Below are positions 1 to 5,167 of a stretch of 5,167 nt of DNA, piece by piece. The stretch comes from Syntrophomonadaceae bacterium. Lineage in GTDB: Bacteria > Bacillota_D > Dethiobacteria > DTU022. The notes beneath the pieces are model-generated. The model saw only the letters and a program-made list of their open reading frames with translations, did not search any database and was not told the DNA's origin. A program made the translations under genes and the position numbers. Location: positions 1-5,167 of the forward strand of contig PWUG01000026.1 of the NCBI GenBank assembly GCA_003562605.1. Direction: 5' to 3'. How positions within the stretch are numbered: position 1 is the first letter of the stretch; the number at the start of each line of letters is the position of its first letter.

Positions 1-504
1 GCCTTCTACACCGGCACCCTGATGACCTCCATGGATGCCAGACCATTTGCCAGCAGCGGCCTGATGGCGCCCCTGTTCCTGACCTCCGGCCTGGCCACGG
101 CGGCTGCCATTGTGGTGCTGGGCGCCGGTGCGGCCGCCGAACGACGACTGTTCGCGCAAATCCTGTTTGGCACGATCTTGTTCAAAACGCTGTTGCTGGC
201 CTTGACCCTGGCCAACCTGGCCAACGGCTCCCAGGTCCAGATCGAGTCAGTGCAGATGGTCTTTGGCGGTGAATACACCCGGCTGTTCTGGCTGTTCTTC
301 GTCATCCCGGGTCTGCTGGTTCCGCTGGCCATCGAGGCCTTCGGCCTGCGCGGGAAAAGGGGGCCGTGGATGATGATCAGCCCGGTGCTGGTGCTGTACG
401 GCGCCTACATGCTGCGCCAGCTGGTAGTCGATATCGGCCAGGTCTCGGGCTACATCAGCTACGTCAACACGTACAACCCTGCCTTGCTGGATCTTTTGCG
501 CTAA
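1..504 (+). CDS. NrfD/PsrC-family quinol-interacting membrane subunit, C-terminal part (5' truncated)
   Basis: The window opens inside this gene and shows its last 167 codons up to TAA at 502-504. The fragment is strongly hydrophobic, with four probable membrane helices at about fragment residues 24-45, 52-74, 95-116 and 123-144. Its start, with a YTG...ARPF motif followed by a Leu-rich helix, and its end, with YGAYMLRQLVVDIGQ, look like the C-terminal half of NrfD/PsrC proteins. Members of this family are integral inner-membrane subunits that exchange electrons between (mena)quinol and a periplasmic or Fe-S partner in complexes such as polysulfide reductase, Nrf, Qrc and alternative complex III. 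The rhodanese lipoprotein and multihaem cytochrome that follow support a periplasmic electron-transfer complex. An Fe-S subunit, perhaps with a catalytic subunit, would be expected upstream, outside the window. The family call is by eye; the specific complex cannot be named. Confidence 0.82.
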   Translation, partial: AFYTGTLMTSMDARPFASSGLMAPLFLTSGLATAAAIVVLGAGAAAERRLFAQILFGTILFKTLLLALTLANLANGSQVQIESVQMVFGGEYTRLFWLFFVIPGLLVPLAIEAFGLRGKRGPWMMISPVLVLYGAYMLRQLVVDIGQVSGYISYVNTYNPALLDLLR

Positions 505-530
505 ACTCCCGCATTAGTTCCCGCTAATCG

Positions 531-536
531 AAGAGG
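531..536 (+). promoter_or_regulatory. Ribosome binding site of the rhodanese lipoprotein gene
   Basis: AAGAGG lies 7 bases before ATG 544 but only 4 bases before GTG 541. The spacing favours ATG 544 as the start. Confidence 0.6.
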
Positions 537-543
537 TTTCGTG

Positions 544-1293
544 ATGAAGTTCAAGCTAACGCGCGCTGCTGCAGTATGTGGCCTGGCCACCGTGCTGAGC
601 CTAACTCTGACCGGGTGCTCGCCCGGCGATGGTCTGGCGTCGGGAGATCTGGAGCGGGTCGGTTCGGCCATTTCCCGGGGTGAAGCCACCGTGTCGGTTC
701 CCGCCCTGTCCCAACGGCTGATTGAGGACCAGGGTGATCTGCGCCTGGTCGATCTGCGCCCGGTCATCGAATTCGAAGATGGCCATATTCCTGCTGCGCG
801 CAGCGTGTCGGTCAACGAAATCATCCGTGCCGAGCGCGCTCGCGAACTGGCCGGACAGCGTCAGCTCGTCCTCTACAGCGGCGACGGCGTGACCGCCGCC
901 CAGGCCGCTGCGCTGCTCCAGCTTCAGGGCGTCAACGCCGTCTCCCTGCAGGGCGGATACGCAGCTTGGTTTGCGTATACCAGCGACCCCAGCCATGACC
1001 TGCCCGGACAAGAGCCGATTCTGGACAGCGCCCAGCGCGAAGCATTGGCCCAGCACTTTCACGGGGCAACCGCCACCGCGCCCACTGGGCGAGACCGGGC
1101 GGCCGCGCTGGGTCTGACCCCGGCCACTCCGGCCGCGCCGGCCGCAGCCCCGCAGGTCGATGATCCGCACGGCCTGGGCCTGCAGTACGGTCTCGGCGTC
1201 GGCATTGATTTCGAGTTGGCCGCCGTGGAAGAAGAGCCCGCCGAAGAAGAGCCGGCGCCGCGCCGGCGCCTGCTGATCGGCGAGGGCTGCTAA
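544..1293 (+). CDS. Rhodanese-fold lipoprotein lacking the catalytic cysteine, with a C-terminal Cys
   Basis: This is a 249-residue exported lipoprotein. A basic, hydrophobic signal peptide ends in the lipobox LTGC, so C25 would be lipidated. A single rhodanese-like domain spans about residues 50-145: LVDLRPVIEFEDGHIPAA is the usual beta-strand plus D/G/H/I/P signature, and LQGGYAAW closes the fold. The active-site loop reads LYSGDG, with S112 (codon 877-879) where active rhodaneses have Cys, so normal sulfurtransferase chemistry is unlikely. An Ala/Pro linker, a Gly-rich stretch and an acidic repeat (two copies of EEEPA, residues 229-238) follow. The tail is RRRLLIGEGC. C249, the last residue, is the only Cys in the mature protein apart from the lipid-anchored one. 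The gene begins 39 bases after the NrfD-type gene and ends 24 bases before the cytochrome gene. Rhodaneses such as Sud deliver polysulfide sulfur to Psr-type complexes; a binding or scaffold role here is inference. GTG 541 is an alternative start but is too close to the Shine-Dalgarno sequence. Confidence 0.8.
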   Translation: MKFKLTRAAAVCGLATVLSLTLTGCSPGDGLASGDLERVGSAISRGEATVSVPALSQRLIEDQGDLRLVDLRPVIEFEDGHIPAARSVSVNEIIRAERARELAGQRQLVLYSGDGVTAAQAAALLQLQGVNAVSLQGGYAAWFAYTSDPSHDLPGQEPILDSAQREALAQHFHGATATAPTGRDRAAALGLTPATPAAPAAAPQVDDPHGLGLQYGLGVGIDFELAAVEEEPAEEEPAPRRRLLIGEGC

Positions 1294-1317
1294 GCCTCGT
1301 CCAGCCTGAGCGCGAAC

Positions 1318-2934
1318 TTGAAACACTGGATCAAGCCGGCCTGCTGGGCCGGCTTTTTTTTCCTGGCTGGCGCTGGCCTTGCAATGGCGGCTTGTATCGA
1401 CTGCCACGAGGCCCATCTGCCGGCGGCCGGTGACCCGCACGCTTTTCTAAACACGCAGTGCCAAACCTGCCATCTGGGGAACCCCGAAGCAGAACATGCC
1501 GATCAGGCCCATGCCGGCATGGTGGCGCATCCAGGCTGGCTGGATAATGCTGAAACCACCTGCGGCAGCTGCCACATTGACGAAACCCGTCACGTGGTCG
1601 AAGGGCTGATGCACAGCGGCCAGGGCATGGTCAACGTCACCCGCTTCACTCTGGGCGAACAGTCCCGGCCAGACCAAGGCGATGGCCGTCTCGACAGCCT
1701 CGGCGACAGCGTCGCCGACTCGATTCTGCGCAAGCACTGCGCCAGCTGCCATCTCGGCCAGCCGCAACACCAGATGACCACCGAGCATCCGCTGGGCAGC
1801 CGCGGTGGCGGCTGCCTGGCCTGCCATGCCCCGCATGTCAGCGAACGCGACCAGAGCCACCCCGCCCTGTCTGCCACAGTCACTGACCAAAGCTGCGCTG
1901 GCTGTCATTCGCGCTCCGGTCGCATCGCGCTGAACTACGCGGGATTGGCCGAAGTCGATGCGCACGTGCTTGAAAAAAACCATCCGCACCCGCTCTACCA
2001 CCTGCCGGACGGCCGCCTGGTGGAAATGATTGCCGAAGACGTGCACCATGCCGCCGGCCTGGCCTGCATCGATTGCCACACAACGCGCGATGTCATGGGG
2101 CCAACCGGCCACTTCAGTCACGGTTCCAAGGCGGTGGACATCCAGTGCACCGACTGCCACGACAATCAGAACGCACGAATCACCGAAGCCGAGTGGCCAT
2201 CCGACCTGCGCGCACAGATTGCGCGGCCGCCCTTCGAGCGCGACGACGAGCGCCAGTTCCTGGTCACCGAACGCCGCGGCACCCCGCTGTGGCATATCGA
2301 AGTCCAGGCGGACGGCAGCAAGCTGCTGCACCGCAAAGTGGAAGGCGGCAGCCTGCCGATCCCCCCACTGACCCAGGCCAGCCACCCCGATGACGGCCAC
2401 CATGACCGTCTGACCTGCTCAACCTGCCACACCCAGTGGGCGCCGCAGTGTCACGGCTGCCACATGGACTACGATCCCGACCAGGTTCAGTTTGACCACG
2501 TTGCGCGCGAATTCACCCCCGGTTCATGGTCCGACGAGCGCTGGGACGTCTACAACGACGCCCCGCCGCTGGGCGTCAACAGCCGCGACGAAATTGTCAC
2601 CTTCGTCCCCGGCATGATTCGCACCATCGATCATCCCGACTGGGACGAGACCCAGTTCCGCCGCTTTTTCGCGCCCTTGAACCCGCACACCATCGGGCCG
2701 GCGCGCAGCTGCGAGGACTGCCATCGCTCCAGCACGGCGATGGGGCTTGGGCGCGGAAAACTTCTCCACGATGGCGATGCCTGGTCGTTCGAAGCCGAAA
2801 AAACGTCCTTGCAGGACGGCTTGCCGGCCGACGCCTTCGTCGACCTGGACGGCCGCAGCGGCCGCACCACCCGCGCCGGCGCCCGCGGACTGAGCCCGGA
2901 AGAGATCCGGCGCATGCTCGACGCGCTACCGTGA
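1318..2934 (+). CDS. Periplasmic undecahaem cytochrome c (eleven CxxCH motifs)
   Basis: This 538-residue protein starts at TTG 1318. A signal peptide (Lys at 2 and 6, hydrophobic core, AMA-A cleavage near residue 24) makes TTG the sensible start. The first ATG, at 1384, would remove the signal, and export is essential for c-type haem attachment. A weak TGAG at 1307-1310 is the only Shine-Dalgarno candidate. CxxCH motifs begin at C26, C48, C82, C141, C166, C193, C250, C277, C367, C378 and C465. These account for all 22 cysteines of the mature protein. Eight haems lie in the first 280 residues. A haem-free stretch of about 85 residues follows, then a close pair (C367/C378), and finally a lone haem at C465 after another long gap. 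No CxxCK or CX15CH catalytic variant is seen. Many extra His residues could be distal ligands. It probably takes electrons from the NrfD-type subunit upstream; the final acceptor or donor is unknown. From memory, the C-terminal half resembles multihaem proteins annotated as cytochrome c3 family, but this was not searched. Confidence 0.9.
   Translation: MKHWIKPACWAGFFFLAGAGLAMAACIDCHEAHLPAAGDPHAFLNTQCQTCHLGNPEAEHADQAHAGMVAHPGWLDNAETTCGSCHIDETRHVVEGLMHSGQGMVNVTRFTLGEQSRPDQGDGRLDSLGDSVADSILRKHCASCHLGQPQHQMTTEHPLGSRGGGCLACHAPHVSERDQSHPALSATVTDQSCAGCHSRSGRIALNYAGLAEVDAHVLEKNHPHPLYHLPDGRLVEMIAEDVHHAAGLACIDCHTTRDVMGPTGHFSHGSKAVDIQCTDCHDNQNARITEAEWPSDLRAQIARPPFERDDERQFLVTERRGTPLWHIEVQADGSKLLHRKVEGGSLPIPPLTQASHPDDGHHDRLTCSTCHTQWAPQCHGCHMDYDPDQVQFDHVAREFTPGSWSDERWDVYNDAPPLGVNSRDEIVTFVPGMIRTIDHPDWDETQFRRFFAPLNPHTIGPARSCEDCHRSSTAMGLGRGKLLHDGDAWSFEAEKTSLQDGLPADAFVDLDGRSGRTTRAGARGLSPEEIRRMLDALP
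1333..1361 (+). terminator. Intrinsic terminator-like hairpin inside the cytochrome signal-peptide codons
   Basis: A perfect 9-bp stem (AAGCCGGCC at 1333-1341, GGCCGGCTT at 1347-1355) encloses a 5-base TGCTG loop. An uninterrupted run of eight Ts follows (1354-1361). This is a standard rho-independent terminator, sited 40 bases after the rhodanese stop codon. It also encodes KPACWAGFF of the cytochrome signal peptide and begins 15 bases after the TTG start. It may end part of the upstream transcript or work as an attenuator that a translating ribosome would disrupt. The structure is seen directly; activity is inferred. Confidence 0.6.
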
Positions 2935-2936
2935 TG

Positions 2937-2968
2937 GACGGAGCGAGGCGGATGTGATAGCTTCCGTC
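2937..2968 (+). repeat. Inverted repeat in the 39-bp gap before copL
   Basis: GACGGAGC (2937-2944) can pair with GC-TCCGTC (2960-2968, with one bulged T at 2962) around a 15-base loop. No T-run follows, so it does not look like an intrinsic terminator. It ends 5 bases before the copL-like ATG, where a Shine-Dalgarno sequence would be expected but none is clear. It could be an operator dyad or a leader hairpin, or chance in GC-rich DNA. Confidence 0.3.
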
Positions 2969-2973
2969 GTGCA

Positions 2974-3357
2974 ATGAAACGGAAATTCCGCCGTCTGCCG
3001 ATCCTGCTGAGCCTGGCTCTGGCCTTCGCCGGAATCCCCGCCCACGCCTGTGCCGACGAACACCCAGCCGAGCAGTCGCCGGAAGCCCCTGCCACCACCG
3101 CGGGCGCCCACTCCGGCTGCCCCCACCACAGTGCTCCTGACCCGGAACCAGCAAGCACGGACGACCGGGACGAGTCCGCCCACGATTGCTGCGGATTCAG
3201 CTGTCGCTGCGGCTGCGGCGCGCCCGCGCCCGTTCTGGTCATGAACGCAACATCGTACCCGGTATCGGACCTCGCCGCTAATGTCCTGCCACCCCACACT
3301 CTCGCGCTGACCGGCGCCACCGAACAACTGCTTCGACCTCCCAAAGCAACGACCTGA
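2974..3357 (+). CDS. copL: CopL-like Cys/His-rich exported metal-binding protein
   Basis: This small protein (127 residues) has a basic N-terminus (KRKFRR) and a hydrophobic signal peptide ending near AHA-C at residues 23-26. The mature part is low in complexity and rich in Pro, Ala, Asp and His. It carries a GCPHH cluster (residues 48-52) and a dense HDCCGFSCRCGCG cluster (residues 70-82). The C-terminus ends with LLRPP. The layout of signal peptide, His/Asp spacer, DCC...CxCxC cluster and hydrophobic tail ending RPP matches my recollection of CopL-family proteins. These lie before copper-resistance genes in xanthomonads, where copL is needed for copper-inducible expression. Here it sits directly before an RND metal-efflux operon, which fits. 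Direct metal binding is inferred from the Cys/His content. The start at 2974 is the only one that keeps the signal peptide, but no clear ribosome binding site precedes it. An alternative label would be a DUF2946-like protein. Confidence 0.65.
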   Translation: MKRKFRRLPILLSLALAFAGIPAHACADEHPAEQSPEAPATTAGAHSGCPHHSAPDPEPASTDDRDESAHDCCGFSCRCGCGAPAPVLVMNATSYPVSDLAANVLPPHTLALTGATEQLLRPPKATT

Positions 3358-3363
3358 AGGCCG

Positions 3364-3377
3364 GGCGCCCGTGCGCC
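3364..3377 (+). repeat. Short GC-rich inverted repeat after copL
   Basis: GGCGC (3364-3368) and GCGCC (3373-3377) flank a CCGT loop, 6 bases after the copL-like stop codon. No T-run follows directly, but a second dyad with a T-run begins 5 bases later. It may be part of a compound structure between copL and the TolC gene. Confidence 0.35.
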
Positions 3378-3381
3378 TATC

Positions 3382-3405
3382 TGTTTAGATTTTCTGAACA
3401 TTTTT
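3382..3405 (+). terminator. Possible weak terminator or attenuator, or an operator dyad, between copL and the TolC gene
   Basis: TGTTTAGA (3382-3389) and TCTGAACA (3393-3400) form an 8-bp dyad around TTT. In RNA one position is a U-G pair. Five Ts follow at 3401-3405. The stem is AT-rich and so a weak terminator. Equally, a near-symmetric 19-base dyad 39 bases before a start codon would suit a repressor or activator site. Sequence alone does not decide between these. It does not match the long MerR-type dyads I would expect for CueR or ZntR. Confidence 0.4.
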
Positions 3406-3406
3406 A

Positions 3407-3421
3407 GTGGCCTATAGCCAC
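3407..3421 (+). repeat. Inverted repeat just upstream of the TolC-gene ribosome binding site
   Basis: GTGGC (3407-3411) and GCCAC (3417-3421) flank CTATA. The structure ends 6 bases before the Shine-Dalgarno sequence AGGAG. It could be an operator or a small leader hairpin. TATAGC at 3413 resembles a -10 box, but no acceptable -35 element is at the right spacing, so no promoter is called. Confidence 0.35.
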
Positions 3422-3427
3422 ATCTTC

Positions 3428-3432
3428 AGGAG
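3428..3432 (+). promoter_or_regulatory. Ribosome binding site of the TolC-family gene
   Basis: AGGAG lies 6 bases before ATG 3439 and fixes that start. It is a much stronger site than those of the copL-like and cytochrome genes. Confidence 0.75.
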
Positions 3433-3438
3433 AATTCG

Positions 3439-4695
3439 ATGTATACCCGCTTTCTTTTTGGTGGCCTGTGCCTGCTCGTGGCACTGATCGTTCCGCCCTG
3501 GGGCAATGCCATGCCGGTCCAGGGCGCCGTCGAGCAGGCCCTGTCGAGGGATGCCGGACTCAGGGAACTGATCCAGCGCGCTCGTGCCCTCGAGCACCAG
3601 GCGATTGCCGACCGCGCCCTGCCCGACCCGGAATTGAGCCTGGGTGCGGAGGGCTTGCCGATCAACGATCCACTCTCGGCCGACATGATGACCATGTACC
3701 GGATCGGCATCCGCCAGCGTTTCCCGGCCGGAGATTCGCTGGCTCTGTCAGGACAACGCACTACCGTCCGGGCACGCGCCGTCAACGCCGAAGCCCGAGC
3801 CCGGGCCCGTGAAGTGGCCCTGCAAACCCGCGTGGCGTGGCTGGACTGGGCCGCGGCCAGGGAATCATCCGAACTGGTCGGCACCATGATCCAGCGTCTG
3901 GGAGAGCTCGTCAGCCTGACCGAGCGACGCTTCGCCGCCGGCACGGGCAGGCAGCAGGACGAGACCCAGGCGCGACTGGAACTGGCCCTGATGGAGAGGC
4001 GCCGGCTCGACGCCCTGACCGAGGTGGATGAAACTCGGTCGCGCCTGCAGCGATGGACCGGGTCGTGGTCGGAGTCGACTTCGCCGAACACGCTGCCCGA
4101 CTGGCCGCGCCCGACCGCCCGGCCGGACCAGCTGGAACGACGGATCGCCGCGCACCCCGAACTGGATGCGGCGCGCCTGCGCCTGGATGCCGGAGAAGTC
4201 GGGACCGAACTCGCCCGCCAGGCCTACCGGCCGACGTGGACGATCGAGGCCGGGTACGGTCACCAGCGCGGCCGCGCGCCCGCCGGCGGACGCATGTCGG
4301 ACAAACTCTACGCCATGGCCACCATCAGCCTGCCGCTGTTTGCAGCGAGTCGCCAGGATCGTCGGCTTGACTCAGCGCTGGCCGAGCGTGATGCCGAGGA
4401 AGCCGGCATGGAACGGGTCGTCCAGCGGTTGAGCGGTGCGCTGGGCGAGCAGCTCGCGATCAACGAACGCCTGGCCGAACGCCGCGCCCTGCTCGAGGAC
4501 CGGATCCTGCCCCACGCCCGCGAAGCGGTCGAGGCCACGCGCTCGGCCTACCAGTCCGATCGGGCCGGTTTCGATGAGCTGATCCGGGCGCAGCTGCGCG
4601 AACTCGAACTCGAACTCGATCTGGTCGATACCCGGCGGCGTCTTCTGGCCAGCACGGCCCGCATCACCAGCCTTACCAGTGAGGAATCCCCATGA
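3439..4695 (+). CDS. TolC/CzcC-family outer-membrane efflux protein
   Basis: This 418-residue protein would form the outer-membrane channel of a tripartite RND heavy-metal exporter. A signal peptide of about 24 residues ends at GNA-M. Its Cys at position 11 does not make a convincing lipobox, so it is probably not a lipoprotein, unlike E. coli CusC. The region just after the signal (Glu/Ala-rich helix, then [14 protein letters not shown], then [13 protein letters not shown]) is the typical entry into the outer-membrane efflux protein (OEP) repeat. Two long Arg/Glu/Ala-rich helical stretches, at about residues 110-215 and 310-415, correspond to the paired alpha-barrel helices of the two OEP halves. 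Between them [13 protein letters not shown] and MATISLPLF look like the second set of beta strands. Length is normal for CzcC-type members. Near the C-terminus three copies of GAACTC (4600-4617) encode ELELEL. The stop overlaps the adaptor start, indicating translational coupling. The transported metal cannot be read from this protein. Confidence 0.88.
   Translation: MYTRFLFGGLCLLVALIVPPWGNAMPVQGAVEQALSRDAGLRELIQRARALEHQAIADRALPDPELSLGAEGLPINDPLSADMMTMYRIGIRQRFPAGDSLALSGQRTTVRARAVNAEARARAREVALQTRVAWLDWAAARESSELVGTMIQRLGELVSLTERRFAAGTGRQQDETQARLELALMERRRLDALTEVDETRSRLQRWTGSWSESTSPNTLPDWPRPTARPDQLERRIAAHPELDAARLRLDAGEVGTELARQAYRPTWTIEAGYGHQRGRAPAGGRMSDKLYAMATISLPLFAASRQDRRLDSALAERDAEEAGMERVVQRLSGALGEQLAINERLAERRALLEDRILPHAREAVEATRSAYQSDRAGFDELIRAQLRELELELDLVDTRRRLLASTARITSLTSEESP
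4681..4685 (+). promoter_or_regulatory. Ribosome binding site of the adaptor gene
   Basis: GAGGA lies within the last codons of the TolC-family gene, 6 bases before ATG 4692. It supports that start and the four-base ATGA overlap. Confidence 0.65.
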
Positions 4696-5167
4696 ACCAA
4701 CGAAACTTCATCCTGGCGCTTTGGGTGTCTGTGGGGCTGGCCCTGTCCGGCTGCGCCGACCATGCCGACCATGCCGACCATGCCGACCATGCCGACCATG
4801 CCGACCATGCCGAACATGGCCATGATCACCAGCAGGCTGATCAAGAGGAGAACCTGGTCGACCGCATGCTCGGCGAGACAGCTTCAACGCAGTACGTCTG
4901 CCCCATGCATCCGCAAATCGTGCGCGACGGACCCGATCGCTGCCCGATCTGTGGCATGAACCTGGTGCCACGCCGCGATGAAGGCGGCGCCCCGACCACG
5001 GTCACCATTCACCCGGCCGTTCAGCAGGCCATGAACCTGCGTATTGCCGAGGTGCAGCGCGGGCGTCTGTTCCGGCGCATCAGCGCGCTCGGCACCATCG
5101 AGGTGGACCAGAGCGCGCTGACCCATGTGCACCCGCGGGTCGACGGCTGGATCGGCGACCTGGAACC
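4692..5167 (+). CDS. CusB/CzcB-type periplasmic adaptor lipoprotein with His repeat and heavy-metal-binding domain (3' truncated)
   Basis: The first 158 codons are present; the right edge cuts the gene. A signal peptide ends in lipobox LSGC, so C21 should be lipid-anchored. The mature N-terminus is a metal-binding tail: six ADH units and one AEH (residues 22-42), then GHDH. Next comes a heavy-metal-binding domain at about residues 68-93, YVCPMHP...[10 protein letters not shown], with C70, M72, H73, C84, C87 and M89 as likely ligands. This domain is common at the N-terminus of CusB-like adaptors and copper ATPases. From about residue 102, the segment [19 protein letters not shown], then [26 protein letters not shown], is the start of the membrane-fusion barrel and lipoyl region. 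Adaptors of this family bridge the inner-membrane RND pump and the TolC-type channel, and can hand metal to the pump. The gene overlaps the preceding one by four bases. A CusA/CzcA-type pump gene is expected next. The HMBD with Met ligands slightly favours copper or silver, which is inference. Confidence 0.88.
   Translation, partial: MNQRNFILALWVSVGLALSGCADHADHADHADHADHADHAEHGHDHQQADQEENLVDRMLGETASTQYVCPMHPQIVRDGPDRCPICGMNLVPRRDEGGAPTTVTIHPAVQQAMNLRIAEVQRGRLFRRISALGTIEVDQSALTHVHPRVDGWIGDLE
4755..4817 (+). repeat. 9-bp in-frame tandem repeat encoding Ala-Asp-His
   Basis: Six identical copies of GCCGACCAT (4755-4808) are followed by a seventh with one change, GCCGAACAT (4809-4817). Each unit adds one Ala-Asp/Glu-His triplet directly after the lipidated Cys of the adaptor. 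Copies are identical at the DNA level, so the array is probably young or kept uniform by slippage. Changes in copy number keep the frame. Confidence 0.95.

Noticed and set aside
513..528. ATTAG/CTAAT dyad between the NrfD-type gene and the rhodanese gene
   Set aside because: Five base pairs with no T-run and no promoter elements; too weak to call a site.
541..543. GTG 541 as the rhodanese start
   Set aside because: It is only 4 bases from AAGAGG. ATG 544 has the better spacing and codon, and the protein is otherwise identical.
1251..1270. GCCGGCGCC direct repeat, two copies spaced by 2 bases
   Set aside because: It lies in codons for the Pro/Arg tail of the rhodanese protein and is explained by GC-rich codon choice.
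1291..1320. Rhodanese and cytochrome frames are in phase, separated by one TAA, suggesting a read-through fusion
   Set aside because: In-phase neighbours occur by chance one time in three. TAA is an efficient stop, and a fusion would place a signal peptide inside a protein.
601..1440. Long minus-strand open frame (279 codons) opposite the rhodanese gene and the cytochrome start
   Set aside because: It lies opposite two well-supported genes, has no recognisable domain, and is the kind of antisense frame expected in GC-rich coding DNA.
1447..2403. Minus-strand open frame (318 codons) opposite the cytochrome
   Set aside because: The + strand carries nine of the eleven CxxCH sites here. The antisense protein is composition-driven and shows no domain.
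1384..2934. ATG 1384 as the cytochrome start
   Set aside because: It removes the signal peptide, which a c-type cytochrome needs. TTG 1318 gives a complete signal with an AMA-A cleavage site.
2631..3401. Minus-strand open frame (256 codons) across the cytochrome end and copL
   Set aside because: It spans two + strand genes with signal peptides or haem motifs. Its Ser/Arg-rich translation looks like a shadow.
3390..3418. Possible promoter before the TolC-family gene with TATAGC as -10
   Set aside because: The nearest TTGACA-like hexamers are at spacings of about 12 or 15 bases and match poorly.
4755..4817. CRISPR-like array
   Set aside because: Units are 9 bp, contiguous and in frame, with no spacers; it is a coding tandem repeat.

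Overview
The window is a GC-rich bacterial segment with six protein genes, all on the + strand and tightly packed. The style fits a Gammaproteobacterium: lipoproteins with standard lipoboxes, a CopL-type Cys/His-rich protein beside a heavy-metal RND efflux operon, and an NrfD/multihaem-cytochrome module. The CopL-plus-RND arrangement is familiar from Xanthomonadales/Lysobacterales relatives. That placement is a guess from gene content, because no marker gene is present.

Region 1 (1-2934) looks like the end of a respiratory electron-transfer operon. It holds the C-terminal 167 residues of an NrfD/PsrC-type quinol-interacting membrane subunit, cut by the left edge. Next come a rhodanese-fold lipoprotein and a secreted cytochrome c with eleven CxxCH haem sites. 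NrfD would exchange electrons with the quinone pool and the cytochrome would carry them through the periplasm. The rhodanese suggests sulfur chemistry, but its catalytic Cys is Ser and its only free Cys is the very last residue. A textbook intrinsic-terminator hairpin with eight Ts lies inside the signal-peptide codons of the cytochrome gene. This suggests attenuation or polarity between the two genes.

Region 2 (2974-5167) is a heavy-metal (probably copper-type) resistance operon. It holds a small CopL-like Cys/His-rich exported protein, a TolC/CzcC-family outer-membrane efflux protein, and the N-terminal 158 residues of a CusB/CzcB-type periplasmic adaptor lipoprotein, cut by the right edge. 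The adaptor overlaps the TolC gene by four bases. It carries a perfect 9-bp tandem repeat encoding Ala-Asp-His units, followed by a YxCPMHP...CPxCGM metal-binding domain. The RND pump gene is expected just beyond the window.

The only sizeable non-coding gap is the 81 bp between copL and the TolC gene. It contains three inverted repeats, one followed by five Ts. No tRNA, rRNA, CRISPR array, insertion sequence or minus-strand gene could be supported.
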